Assembly: GCA_014529385.2 (NCBI GenBank)
Contig: CM043958.1
Span: 158,276,941-158,340,940 of the forward strand
Direction of reading: 5' to 3'
DNA: 64,000 nucleotides
Origin: Adiantum capillus-veneris
Taxonomy: Eukaryota; Streptophyta; Polypodiopsida; Polypodiales; Pteridaceae
Shown here in pieces: positions 53,744 through 64,000 of this stretch. How positions within the stretch are numbered: position 1 is the first letter of the stretch; each line of letters starts with the position of its first letter. Position numbers and translations under genes: made by a program. Under the pieces are notes generated by a model. That model made no database searches. It saw only the letters and a program-made list of their open reading frames with translations, and was not told the DNA's origin.

Positions 53744-55011
53744 ATGGCTGACAAGGGTAAAGAGATTAAAATAAATGTTGATAACTTTGATTTTGCTAAT
53801 GATAGAGCAACTAATGATGTCCCTATGCTTGTAAACTATCTTGTTTCTAGGCTTCAACAAGCCCTGGGCAATCCATCCCTCCAAGGTCAAGTGCTACAGC
53901 AATTGTGCACCCATGGTATTCTCCAAACTCCCCACCAAGAAGAGAGAGTACCTACAAAAGCTCCTGGTGAGACTTCCAAAAGAGGACTCTCTCTGATAAG
54001 GGAAGAAGAGGAGGATCCATACGAAGGACTCAAAAACTTACTACTCGATAAGGCATCTCCCTCTCAAAGGAGAGCCCAAGTTTCAATGGTAGAGCCTCCA
54101 TCAAAAGAACAAGAAAGAAGCGAGTCTCCTATCACCTCGGCGGAGATGGCTCTACGAAGATGGCGGGAAAAATGCTCTCCAACACCCCCTAAACGGAGAA
54201 GACCATTGCATACTCCTCCTCACCATAATTCAAAGAGGGAGGAAAGGAAACAAGGGAAGAAAAAGACGAGAAAGAGGTCACCCTCTTCTCCATCTTCCTC
54301 ATCCTCTTCCTCTTCTAAAGAAAGTAATGGTGCAGAAGAGGAGGAACAAGGGAAGAAAAAGGCAAGAAATAAGTCACCCTCTTCTCCATCTTCCTCATCC
54401 TCTTCCCCTTTAGAAGAAACTGATGGTGCAACACTCAAACTGCCCAAGAGAAGAGGCCATAGGAAATCCTATGCCGCCTGGAAAAGGTTGTTCAAGCTCA
54501 AAAAGTTCAAAGAGGGAGGAAAGAGCATCTCTTTCCTTACCTACGATGGCACCTTTGGTGCTATGGACAAAGTCTTGGCCTTTATCCAACAATTCGATGC
54601 GGCGTTTGGAGATGAGGGCTTCACCGAGTCCTCTAAGCTACACCATGTAGGCAATGGTGGTCTGGCCTGCGAGCAAATGGTGAAGCTCCACGAACATGGA
54701 AAGCTTTAAGAGCTTCCATCATGAAGCACTTTTTGGCTAGCGATGCCAAATACAGAGTACTCACCGAATGACAAAGCTTGAAGCTCTCTTCCTATGAATC
54801 TATTCACAAATATGTAGACAAGTTTTGGGATTTACATCTCAAAGCCACTGTCTACGAAAAGATGGATTTTGGAGAGCGAAAACAACAATTTTCTACGGGT
54901 TTATCTAAGGATATGGTGGAGTATGTTAACTCCCAAAGGCCTCGCACCATATTTGCGGTCATACAATCATACCATGGTGGCTTCAAGAATCAACTTCCAA
55001 CAAGGGGCTAA
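53744..55011 (+). pseudogene. Gag of chromovirus
   Basis: The first frame, 53744-54709 (321 codons), starts MADKGKEIKINVDNF. It has an acidic segment and two Ser-rich tandem units (KSPSSPSSSSSS type, about residues 187-230), then the Gag core start SISFLTYDGTFGAMDKVLAF. A frameshift near 54640-54710 moves the core to another frame (54720-55011: SLKLSSYESIHKYVDKFWD, LSKDMVEYVNSQRPRTI). The duplicated Ser-rich, basic stretch is unusual and may be a recent internal duplication. Confidence 0.85.
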
Positions 55012-55915
55012 GAGAAATCTTAAGCCCTTGGAAAACAAGGACCGTAGTGAGATTAAGGGGAAGGACAACGTCCAAAAGTCTCCCAAAGGCAACTTCAACA
55101 ACAACAAAGACAAGGAGAAGGGAGTTTATAAAGGCAAAAATAAACTCTCTCTTGAAGAGCTAAAGCTTTATCGAAAAGATAATTGTTGTTACAAGTGCGG
55201 GGAGCAAGAGCATGCCTATCGTGCTTGCCCCCACAAGAATACACGTAATGAGCCTCCTAGAGGTTCCATGGTCGAAGTTCAAGAAGGGGACGCTCATCAA
55301 AAAGGATCTCCTCTATGTCATGCTTGGGGAAAGGTAAGAGAACATGATGCTTTCATTCTCTATGATCGTGGTTCTAATCACAACTTCATATCCACAGAGT
55401 TGGCCACCAAGCTAAGCATCCAAGCCTATGAGATGGGAGACGTCCTACCTGTCGATGGTGCTTTCAAGGGACAAGAAGTCTCAGTCAGTCCCTTAATTAG
55501 GAAATTGAGGCTCGATGTCCAAAGTTATGTGGACAAGGAGGATTTCATCATCTCTCCTCTCAAGCATGAGGATGTAATCCTAGGGGCACCATGGTTTGAT
55601 CGCATGGCTACCAATGTTAAATTCCTTGAAAGACAAATCTACTTTAGCTATAGGGAAAAAGATATGTACATCGATGCTAATGACTCAAGTAGCACCATAC
55701 CCGTTGTACATAAGCAAGATTTTGATAAGTCAATAAAGAGCTCTATTTCCGTGTACATGATTTTTGTTAAAGACTTTCAAAATGAACCTAATGTTTTAGC
55801 AAAAGAAGATATAGGGAATCAAAAGGAATTAGAGCTATTAAATTTCCTAAATGGATTCCAAGATGTTTTTATTGACAACATACCTTGTGAGCTACCTCCC
55901 AAACTTAGGGGATGA
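54869..55915 (+). pseudogene. Gag C-terminus, zinc knuckle and protease of chromovirus
   Basis: A 348-codon frame whose first 35 or so codons are out of frame with Gag. It then reads INFQQGAKRNLKPLENKD, a Lys-rich stretch, the knuckle CYKCGEQEHAYRACPHK (about 107-123) and the protease active site FILYDRGSNHNFISTELATK (DRG in place of DSG or DTG). EDVILGAPWFDRMATNV follows with the ILG-P-W motif. It ends in TGA at 55913-55915, where a one-base shift reconnects to text leading to RT. Confidence 0.88.
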
Positions 55916-56741
55916 CGACCCTGTGATTGAGCTTCTTCCAGGAAGCTCGCCGCCTAATAAACCTCCTTATCAAGTTTCTCAAGCTCAACAAGAAGAGATT
56001 ATGTGGCAAGTGCATGAGTTGGTTGAGAAAGGCATGGTTAGGCCCATCTCCATTTTGTTCACCAGTTTTATTAGTGCAAAAGAAAGATGGTACATATTGT
56101 TTGTGTGTCGACTATAGAGCACTAAATAGGATCACTATCAGGAATAGGTTTCCCGATCCACGGGTAGAAGACCTATTTGATAAACTACAGGGGTCGACCT
56201 ACTTCAGTAGGATTGACCTAAAAAGTGGCTATCATCAAATAAGGATAGTTGATCAAGACATTGTAAAGACCGCATTTCGCACTACGTTTGGTCTTTATGA
56301 GTACATTGTCATGCCTTTTGGCTTGACCAATGCACCAGCCACATTCAACCGTCTGATGGAGAAGCTATTCAAGCCTCACCGAAGCTTTACTAGAGTGTTC
56401 TTTGATGATATAATCATCTACTCTAATTCATTAGACGAACAAAAGCAACACCTCCAGGTAATATTTCAAGTTTTACGAGAGAATAAGGTTTATATAAATC
56501 GAAAGAAAAGTGAATTTTTCTTACAAGAGATTCAGTATTTGTGTCACATTATCTCTCAAGATGGCATCCAAATGGATCCATCAAAGTTAGAGGTAATAAA
56601 AGGATGGCCTATCCAAGGAATCTGCATGAACTAAGAAGCTTTATAGGTATGTGTGCATACTATAGACGCTTCATAGAAAAGTTCTCACAAATCGTGGGAC
56701 CATTACATGACCTAACCAAGAAGAAAATTAGGTATATATGA
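55916..56741 (+). pseudogene. Reverse transcriptase of chromovirus
   Basis: Frames change at about 56060. RT text: VQKKDGTYCLCVDYRALNRI, STYFSRIDLKSGYHQIRI (first Asp), YIVMPFGLTNAPATFNRLM and the active site TRVFFDDIIIYSNSL (FFDD). The thumb and connection region continues in a third frame (LRSFIGMCAYYRRFIEKFSQ, to 56741). The catalytic Asp residues are intact. Confidence 0.9.
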
Positions 56742-57180
56742 TCCACCAAGGAGAACAATGCTTCAAAAAGCTTAAAGAGAAGCTTATCTCTCAACCTATG
56801 CTTGCACTGCCGATCTCTCAAAGCCATTTGAGGTCCAATGCGACGCATGTGGTGATTACCTTGGAGCTGTTTTGCTCCAAGAAGGGCACTCCATAACCTA
56901 TGAAAGTCGAAGGCTCGACCTTGTTGAGCAAGCTCTAGGCATATATGAGAAGGAACTCTTAGCAGTTCTACATGCTCTAGATTCATGGAAGCACTATTTT
57001 TTGGGGACTACTTTTATTTTGCGAACGATCACCAAATCCTTAAGTACTTCATGACGCAGACCAAGCTCTCCGACAAACGAATGAGGTGGGAAATTTCCTT
57101 TCGCAATTCCATTTTCAATTATTGCTCACATTGCTTGCAAGCATAATCAAATAGCCAATGCACTCGCAAGACTACCAAGA
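56742..57180 (+). pseudogene. RNase H of chromovirus
   Basis: Pieces in different frames. An FEVQCDACGDYLGAVLLQEG equivalent is readable from 56826-56886. 56872-57054 gives HSITYESRRLDLVEQALG, IYEKELLAVLHALDSWKHYF and LGTTFILRT. Several frame changes make it non-functional. Confidence 0.75.
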
Positions 57181-58255
57181 GTGAATGCGATATCCATGGC
57201 AACTCACGATGACCTATCTTCTATGATAGATGAGTCTGCTATCGATCCCGATTTTAAAGATGTGATTTCAGCCCTTGCACTAGGGAAGAAGGAAGAACCA
57301 TTTACCTTACAAGATGGTTATCTTCTCTATGGCAACATGCTATGTGTTACTAACTCACTATGTGAGAAAGTAATGTATGAATCTCATGCTCCTCCTTATG
57401 CAGGGCATAGATGGATTCAATCTACCCTAAGAGGGATAGAAACATACTTCTATTGGCCTGCCATGATAGCAAACATACAAGTGTATGTTTCAAAATGTGT
57501 GGTATGCCAAAAGACAAAGTTTGATAGAGGGAAGCAACCTGAATTGCTTCAACCTTTGCCAGTCCCTAATTCACCATGGGAGAGAATATCCATGGATTTA
57601 ATCTTTGGATTTCCCAAGTCTATCCATGGGAATACGAGAATATGGACGATAGTGGACATATTTAGCAAACAAGTGCATTTCATACCTGTCAAAAAGACTA
57701 TCAAGGCCCATCAAATGGCAGCCCTCTTTATATCACAAATCTTCAAGTACCACGGCTTGCCAACATCCATAGTGTCGGATAGAGATCCTAGAATGATCAG
57801 TAATTTTTGGAAGGGTCTCTTTTAGAATTTAGGTACAAGGCTAAACCTCTCTTTGTACTATCACCCGCAAACGGATGGCCAAAGTGAAATAGCTAACCTA
57901 ACAATTCTTGATATACTAAAAGCTTATGTCACAGAAGTAGATCAAAAGTCTCAATGAGAGAAGTACTTACCTTTGGTGGAGTATGCTTACAATAACATTG
58001 TACATACTTCCATGGAAAAAGCACCTTTTGAGGTGATTGAAGGAAGATAAAAAAGTCACCTGCTACTCAAAGTACCTGGGAAGATCTTCGTTCCAGATGA
58101 ATATAGCCGAGACTTGCAAGAATCTTTCCAAAAGATTAAGGATGCTATATCCATCTCTCAGCAAAGGCAAAAGGCTGCTGCTGATAAGCACATAAGAGCT
58201 CTAGCCTTTAAACAAAATGATTGGGTCTTGCTTAAGTTTCCCAAGGCTTGATTAA
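57181..58255 (+). pseudogene. H2C2 domain and integrase of chromovirus
   Basis: The open part, 57181-57825, has the H2C2 motif (HAPPYAGHRW ... CVVCQKTK) and the integrase core with Asp in WERISMDLIFGFPKSIHG and TSIVSDRDPRMISNFWKG. A TAG at 57823-57825 interrupts, but the same frame continues SLYYHPQTDGQSEIANL, where the catalytic Glu is present, with further stops at about 57955, 58048 and 58248. The last segment contains DKHIRALAFKQNDWVLLKF. Confidence 0.88.
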
Positions 58256-58673
58256 GTCACACGACGGGCAAGAATCCTACGGGATACCAAAAGTACTATG
58301 CTAAGTTAGCAAATAGGTACTATGGTCCCTTTCAGATTCTTAGGCCAATCAATGAGATGGCCTATCAGCTCAAGTTTCCCAACCATTGGCTCATATACAA
58401 TGCTTTCCACGTGAGCCTACTAAAGCCTTACAAAGGAGAGCCACCTCAAGAAGCAACCATTGAAGACCCACCAGAGATCGAGGACCAAGAAGAGGTGCTG
58501 CAGCTCGAGTCCATTCTTTGACACAAAGGGTATTGAGAGGCGGTAAGACTATCCGTCGATGATATCTTATCAAGTTTAAAAGTTATCCTTTTGAAGATGC
58601 TAGATGGATGCAAGGCATACAATTAAAGGATAACCTAAACCTTGTCAATGCTTACAATGATTCCCTAGAGTAA
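58256..58673 (+). pseudogene. Integrase C-terminus and chromodomain of chromovirus
   Basis: NRYYGPFQILRPINEMAYQL and YNAFHVSLLKPYKGEP are the standard end of a Ty3 integrase. After a stop near 58520 and a frame change, 58536-58673 reads GGKTIRR, TGA, YLIKFKSYPFEDARWMQGIQ, then NLVNAYNDSLE and TAA. YLIKFKSYPxEDARW fits the chromodomain core YLVKWKGYxxxxxTW, with Phe at the position of the first Trp. Chromodomains steer integration to heterochromatin. Confidence 0.75.
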
Positions 58674-58775
58674 GCATGCTTCCATCTTCATTGCACCAAC
58701 AAGTTTTGTCAAGGAACACAAAGATTGTATTGTACAAAAGTCTCCCTTGATGGGAGATGCTATAATACAAAGCCT

Positions 58776-58790
58776 TTTTGGAGGGGGATC
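58776..58790 (+). other. Candidate polypurine tract of chromovirus
   Basis: TTTTGGAGGGGGATC, about 100 bp after the last codon and just upstream of the 3' LTR. Confidence 0.5.
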
Positions 58791-58798
58791 CGGCTCCA

Positions 58799-59006
58799 TG
58801 TAAATCCGGTCCTCAAGTGTTGTCCATTGTTCTATTTCTCTCTCTTTTCAAGTATTGTCTATGCCAAACTAGCTAGGTGTAATTGCTATGTTGCTTTCTC
58901 CAACTAAGTACTCTCTCTATGCTCATTAGGAACTTGTTCTTAATGAAATGCTCACTATGTTGTCATTTTTCTCTACACACAAGTTACTAGTGCATTAAAT
59001 GTTACA
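58799..59006 (+). repeat. 3' LTR of chromovirus
   Basis: The end at 59006 is fixed by its match to the LTR end next to the PBS. The start at TGTAAATCCGG is inferred from the TG rule and the nearby purine tract, giving about 208 bp. Confidence 0.6.
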
Positions 59007-59046
59007 AGTTACATGGCAAAGCCTACTAGATTGTCACATAGGCAGG

Positions 59047-59175
59047 CCACGTAACTCGACAAGTTACGTGGCTATCGTCCTGGAAGAACTCTCAACAACG
59101 ATGTGGCATACACATCAGATGCCCACACAACTCGTCGAGTTATCTGGTCACCACGTAACTCGGCGAGTTACTTGG
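59047..59175. repeat. Cluster of palindromic AACTCGnCGAGTTA sites
   Basis: Three palindromes fall within 130 bp: CCACGTAACT-cgaca-AGTTACGTGG (59047-59071), CACAACTCGTCGAGTTATCTGG (59125-59146) and CCACGTAACTCGGCGAGTTA + CTTGG (59151-59175). A half-site AGTTACATGG follows the LTR at 59007. They resemble binding sites for a dimeric protein or subterminal repeats of another transposon. Confidence 0.8.
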
Positions 59176-59387
59176 AACTCGATGAGACTTGCAGAGATGA
59201 TTTTACATGGACCTGCATGGACTTTTTGATGAGAATCTTAATAAGCGTCTAACTCAGAGAATGTCTGGATCAAATCTTTGTCACTCCTTGTCTCTATTGA
59301 GACTCTTTTTCCCTCTCTTTCTCTCTCTCTCCTCATACAATGTGTATAAGAGTCCCTCCACCACATGATAAATATCATATCATTTTT

Positions 59388-60252
59388 TGCAAAGTCAGTT
59401 GTGGTGTCGTCTGCTCCGTGCTTCAAGCACCCGTCTGCCTATCCACCCCTGTCGGTCCACTCCATCCCGTCATCAAAGACTTGCACGAACGACCCCTCGT
59501 TTGTCCTCCCTAGATGTAGTCAGTCCCGTCGGTGCACCCGACCTTGATCTACCTTGTCACGTTGTCATCGATGGTGACGTCGTCTGTTTTGTGCTTCACG
59601 TACTTGTCAGACCTTGTCGACATACTCGGAGAGTCGGCCTGCATCGTCGCGTCAACGCTTCCATGCCGACCTCGATCTGCCCTGTCACGTTGTCATCGAC
59701 GGTGATGTTGTCTGCTTTGTGCTTCACGTTTATCCTCCCTCGAGGTAGTCGGTCCCGTCGGTGCACACAACCTCGATTTGCCCTATCACGTTGTCATTGA
59801 CGGTGACATCGTCTGCTTCGTGCTTCACGTACCTGTCGGACCTACCTACATCATCGCATCAACGTGTCCATGCCCTCGGTTATCCACGTCACGATGGAGT
59901 CATCGGTGGCTCCGTCAAGCACCCATCGTCCCTCGTCCGTGCGCTCGGCTCCTTACCGCACCATGGATCATCCCGTCATCGCACCAGGTGTCATCAACGG
60001 ATGCGTCATTCGCACCATTGGCCATCGCATCCTCTCATGGCAAACCTTCTCTTGGCCTTCCCTAAACAAGGGGGTCCCCCCATTTGTCGGCCCGTGGGTG
60101 TGAGACCGAGGGAAGATAGACATGCTCATAACCACCCAACCTGCCTATATATAGCCCCTCGCCCTCTGGCTCTTAGCTACATATAACCCCTATACCGCAT
60201 GTGTATCCGGAGTTGACCCTTGGCCTTGGCGCATTCTACCTTAGGCCTGACA
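59388..60252 (-). repeat. LTR-like block of a minus-strand Ty3 element
   Basis: Bounded by TGCAAAGTCAG at the low end and GGCCTGACA at the high end, next to a purine tract (minus strand) at 60253-60275. It contains a TATATATAG box at 60154 on the minus strand and internal tandem repeats. The low boundary is tentative because no partner LTR is in the window. Confidence 0.4.
59541..59840. repeat. Imperfect tandem repeat, three copies
   Basis: Units containing TCACGTTGTCAT(C/T)GA(C/T)GG and TGTGCTTCACGT begin near 59541, 59668 and 59769 (127 and 101 bp apart). They lie inside the LTR-like block. Confidence 0.85.
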
Positions 60253-60476
60253 TTACTCCCCCCTTGGAGAAGCGTTTTTGTCCTCGAAAACAAGAGTGGT
60301 GATACACTAATGTTTTCCACAGTGGCATCCTTCATGGATCCAGCTGGTTGCTTGACCAGAACACGGTGCAGTAGGAGGTTTAATGAAACCAAAAGTAACA
60401 TCTTGATTTTCCACATTGTTGTCCATTTGCAACCATCTTGTGTTGTGGAGAATCCATTTAGAATGCACATGAGCAT
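60253..60476 (-). pseudogene. 3' end of a Ty3 pol with chromodomain-like tail
   Basis: In the minus-strand frame from 60476: HRVLVKQPAGSMKDATVENI, then SVSP. This fits the end of a plant Ty3 chromodomain region (VLVKW...ATWE-I) with Gln and Val at the two Trp positions. It is followed by an acidic/basic tail and a purine tract CCAAGGGGGGAG. Homology stops near 60476. Confidence 0.45.
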
Positions 60477-62846
60477 GCTAAACGAGTTATCACAAGAAAG
60501 ATGTACCCAAAAGAGTACCTCTTTTCACTTTCCATGGAAGTAACTGGCTGATGTAACTTATCAGCAAAATATAAGTCCTTGACTTGTTCTCAAATTTCAT
60601 TAGTAAACAACTCCACCATAACTGGTGTTCAAGGTTAAGAACATGAATTATACATGAAGAGACTAAACCTAATCGCAAACATGATTTTAACTTATGATAA
60701 GCAAACTCCAACTAGAGCAATAAATGCTTACTAATTAGATGCCTTGGTGATAACGTACGCACTGTGCATATTCTTTAGCACAAGATTACACTTTGTAATC
60801 TACATATCCCCTTGGATAACGGACAGTACTGAGGTGTTTTTCCCCACGGTTTACAGACAGTCTTCCCAGATGACTAGTAAGCGTCGATCACAATGTCATA
60901 AAATATTGTTGAGGAGTCAGCAATTAACATGAAAAGTCCACAAGCACCCAAACCGAGTCGTGACCTCTATTGGTGATTGGTAGATCCAAACATAATCTCA
61001 TAGAGATACTACACATAGAGTGCAAAATGCTTCATAGCACTAATGTGATGAATATGCATGCCACTCCAAATCAGCCTTTGCTAAACACTAGGGCCCAAAA
61101 CACCTAGTATGCATTCATTTAGCAAAAAACATATCCAAACCTGTGTATCCATGATCATACTTGCCAATACTTATGGCGAATGTGATGCTCCTAGCACACA
61201 TGAACGAGAAGTGTAAATAGTTTTGAAAAGAAACTAAATACTTTCTATTGCAATCATTTGCAAGCCGTGCTGAAACGTTTGAACCATAATAGAAGGGAAA
61301 ACAGAAGTCACTTCTAGGTACAAACAATGAAACTTTTTCATTAACAACTCCTAGCATTGCTATATGTATAAACAACCATCTGTAATGTTGTTTAGCAACA
61401 TTTGTACCTTAACAAGTCATTCTAAGTATCCAAAAAAATTTGCCACTAAAATTTCTCCTAATACGTCGTGCTGAAAATGATCTAGAAAACAGATTTGACC
61501 AGCACTTAGGGACATCGTCGCAACACATAATTGAAGTAGCGACGCTAGTGTCTATCCCCGGAGACTCATATTCTCCACATGTGGAATATGTCTCACGTAA
61601 GGATGTCTATAAAAAAAAACATCCTTCAAGTACGAGATGTACTTGGGTGTGGAGGTAGCAGTAAATCGCATGCGACGTGCATGAGAGAGACCCTCATTAT
61701 CCATGCTCCACACTGGCCAAACCAAACTCCCTGAGTTCCTGGACCATGTTGTATCCCATGTGACAACATGTGCCAAATCAAACCCTACAAGTGGGTCCAT
61801 AACTGCGGAATGCATAAATTTATTGTGGACACTAAAGCCCAGTTTTCTTAGCTCTTACATGACCTTGTCATCTCGTTGAAGAGCAAAAATGGATGAAAAC
61901 CTAGAAGTTTATTCATCCAACTTGAAAAAGTCAAGCAAAATAGATGTACAAATGGGAAGAAACCAAATCATATGTGTACCTGGAGGTTGGACATAGTGTT
62001 CACTTACCTGTAGTCAAAGGCACCTACCTAAATTTCCCGCCTGCAAAGGCCGAGGAATTGAAAATTTGTGAAATTCAAGAAGTATTACACATGGAACCCT
62101 GGTGTTGCCTTTGCAATCCAAACCCCTTGGTTAAAGTCAACATTGTCAAACCCCTTGGTTAAACTTTGTTGAATAACTGCTCAACTAGTAGCCGGTCCTT
62201 GGCCTGTGTCCGTGACCCCCTTTGGGTTTGCCCTTATGACTTCGGAAGCTGAAAATGATCCACTACCCCTTGGCAGTTGGTGGACTTGTTTCCTTGAAAG
62301 CGCAAGTGGGAAGGTTCCAATAATTGACCATCAACACTTAATAAGTGATTTAGTAATCACGAGCTGGGCCTTACCCAAAAACTGTACTCATATAGACACT
62401 ATTAGTGCTATAGGAGATCCATGAAAATTGGAATCGTATTCAAAACTGGATCTTTTTCATACCCAAACTTCCATAATCTTGGGTTTTTATGAACAGTCGT
62501 GTTGTCGAAAACGCTGGCTTCATCTATACACCTTGGTAGAGATAAGCCCTTACGAGTTTAAGACGTTCCAAAACTCAACTTGATTTTTACAGTCAAAGTG
62601 TGTAGTGTTAAAATAACACCCAAAAAATTAGTAATGGCAAGACTCTTGCTTGTCCATTAAAATCGATGGGTACTCAACTGGATAGAATTGTTCGATCTTG
62701 AAAGAAATCACCAATGGATTACAAATAAATGGATCTTAGCCACGCCAAAATAGGTGGCAATAGATGGCTCTTAGCCCTTCTTGTTACTGTATTGACATAG
62801 AAATATTTTAATAAAATCATGCCTAGTTCACCTTTCCCGCATAGAA

Positions 62847-62850
<4 letters not shown>
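60477..62850. other. No gene recognised
   Basis: About 2.4 kb of moderately AT-rich DNA. Frames of up to 87 codons have no recognisable motif. A short direct repeat AAACCCCTTGGTTAAA occurs at about 62121 and 62148. Confidence 0.4.

Positions 62851-62890
<40 letters not shown>
62851..62890. repeat. (GA)n microsatellite
   Basis: About 40 bp of GA repeat. Confidence 0.97.
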
Positions 62891-62893
<3 letters not shown>

Positions 62894-63042
62894 GGGCTAA
62901 GGAAAACCCCTTATTTGAATGTGTTGTATGCCCCTTGCATATGATCCCGTGCAGACCTTATCTGTATCTTAGCTTATCATATAGCATACAACTACACGCC
63001 CTCGTAGAGAGAGGCTTAGCTTACCCTATAAGCGTACAACTG

Positions 63043-63230
63043 CGTATTCGTACCACGCCCTTGTAGAGAGAGGTACCATAAGTCACATCTTGACCCACTT
63101 ATGTTGTATGTGATTGTGATTGTATTAGGGTGCACACGTATTTGTACCACGCCCTTGTAGAGAGAGGTACCATAAGTCACATCTTGACCCACTTATGTTG
63201 TATGTGATTGTGATTGTATTAGGGTGCACA
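63043..63230. repeat. 94-bp tandem duplication, nearly identical copies
   Basis: CGTATTCGTACCACGCCC starts copy 1 at 63043 and CGTATTTGTACCACGCCC starts copy 2 at 63137. I see one difference in 94 bp. A diverged partial unit (CGCCCTCGTAGAGAGAGG) precedes them at about 62997. Confidence 0.95.
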
Positions 63231-64000
63231 CGTTGCCTGTGAATAAACCTTAAAACAAAATGTTTGACAATTGAGTCGTCCTCTACAGAGTAGCTAGTGC
63301 TATAGCGAAAGCGTATGCGATGATGGGTGTCGTACGTCCATCATACTAGTATGTCGTGCATACATTGCAAAAAATAAAATATTAAGCCATTGGCTTCAAT
63401 GATGGTCTCAACCATGTGAGCCTCTAGTATACGTGCCTTGCACGATTACATTGGCATGGATACATCACAGTGCAGCGTTGCATAAAATGTGAGCTTATAT
63501 CCACGTAGTGGTAAAGATGTGTGCCATTAGCGTTGATCTAAAGTCAATTGATAATACCTTTGCACATAAGAGAAGCCTTGCTTCACATGAAATCTATCAA
63601 AGCACTTTGCTTTGTCCAGTGGCTTTGTATGGAGTCTGCCCAAGCACTTTGCTTTGCAGAGCAGAGAGATATTTTGCAAAGTCAAAACAAACATAACTTG
63701 AAAGTTACTAAACTTGTTGCTCACTTGTGGCCAGATTTTTGGTAATTCGCTCGAATCTGACTCATAGCCATATATAATGCTCGAGTGAGTTAGCGTATGT
63801 ATCATATACACCCGCATGGGATGTAAAAACCTACAACATCTTGGCAAGTTTTCCAAGTTCGTATGCTAAGAGCATATTCCAAACTGTGAAAATCGTGATG
63901 CCAAATACCAAAAGAAGAGCCTTGCTTCACATAAGTACTCTTGTAATTCTGGTGCTCATAGCTAATACATACTCTTGCCAATTTACAATGGCATAACAAA
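63231..64000. other. No gene recognised
   Basis: Non-coding DNA to the window end; the longest frame (109 codons, minus strand, 63527-63856) has no recognisable motif. Short AAGCACTTTGCTTTG repeats occur at 63599 and 63643. Confidence 0.4.

Larger units (their letters stand above)
53303..59006 (+). mobile_element. Ty3 chromovirus, plus strand, degenerate
   Basis: Starts in the gap with the last 29 bp of the 5' LTR (GTGCATTAAATGTTACA), followed by a PBS. Then come Gag, zinc knuckle, protease, RT, RNase H, H2C2, integrase and a C-terminal chromodomain, a polypurine tract and a 3' LTR ending in the same GTGCATTAAATGTTACA at 59006. Domain order and the chromodomain identify a chromovirus. At least three frameshifts and seven in-frame stops inactivate it. 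Confidence 0.92.

Noticed and set aside
59387-60186. Arg/His/Pro-rich plus-strand frames of up to 141 codons
   Set aside because: They run through imperfect tandem repeats inside an LTR-like block on the opposite strand and match no protein family I know.

Overview
This window looks like transposon-dominated nuclear DNA of a large-genome land plant. There are no bacterial-type operons, no tRNA or rRNA genes, long dinucleotide microsatellites and layered LTR retrotransposons. A broken pentatricopeptide-repeat (PPR) gene at about 24 kb has a motif style I associate with the very large PPR families of ferns, so a homosporous fern is my best guess; that is inference from memory, not a search. No intact host protein-coding gene could be supported.

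Layout. 1-6.3 kb: a decayed minus-strand Ty3-type retrotransposon with an unusual RT/protease, truncated at its 3' end and containing a 200-N gap. 7.4-15 kb: an 869-bp LTR with an adjacent polypurine tract, then about 6 kb of minus-strand sequence carrying gag, zinc-knuckle and protease remnants but no recognisable RT or integrase. 15-33 kb: mostly non-coding, with an unidentified multi-frame coding remnant (17.6-19.4 kb), two 288-bp copies of a MITE-like family in opposite orientation (18.26 and 30.65 kb), an LTR-like block (22.5-23.1 kb), the PPR pseudogene, an in-frame hierarchical tandem repeat (24.4-24.8 kb), a Ty3 RNase H/integrase remnant (24.8-26.1 kb), and a cluster of minisatellites and microsatellites.

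33.4-53.1 kb is a nest of insertions that can be dated relative to one another. A fragment of the 7.4-kb LTR family is interrupted by a CACTA-like terminus (33462). That is interrupted by a 14-kb minus-strand Ty3 element with two RNase H domains (Tat-like), spanning 33632-47775. One LTR of that element is in turn interrupted by a complete copia element with a 5-bp target duplication (33928-39100), and its RNase H region by a 220-bp TIR element with an 8-9-bp target duplication. Beyond the Tat element the presumed CACTA resumes with a perfect 28-bp hairpin, a minus-strand multi-exon broken gene (48.1-49.5 kb), a 0.5-kb tandem duplication, a long CT tract and a plus-strand ORF with a CPC-x-x-C domain (52.5-53.0 kb).

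53.3-59.0 kb: a plus-strand Ty3 chromovirus with initiator-Met PBS, zinc knuckle, RT, integrase and a C-terminal chromodomain, riddled with stops and frameshifts; its 5' LTR mostly falls in a second 200-N gap. 59-64 kb: a cluster of palindromic sites, the 3' end of another minus-strand chromodomain Ty3 element with an LTR containing tandem repeats, then largely featureless DNA with a (GA)n tract and a near-perfect 94-bp tandem duplication.

The coding sequences are selfish-element genes (Gag, protease, RT, RNase H, integrase; transposase-associated proteins). Most are inactivated, often by stops that fit C-to-T change. Only the copia element has nearly complete enzymatic domains, and its LTRs differ at six positions by eye. 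No new cellular system was found; the least familiar items are the 288-bp MITE family, the unusual Ty3 lineage at 1.6-6.3 kb and the multi-exon gene at 48-49.5 kb.
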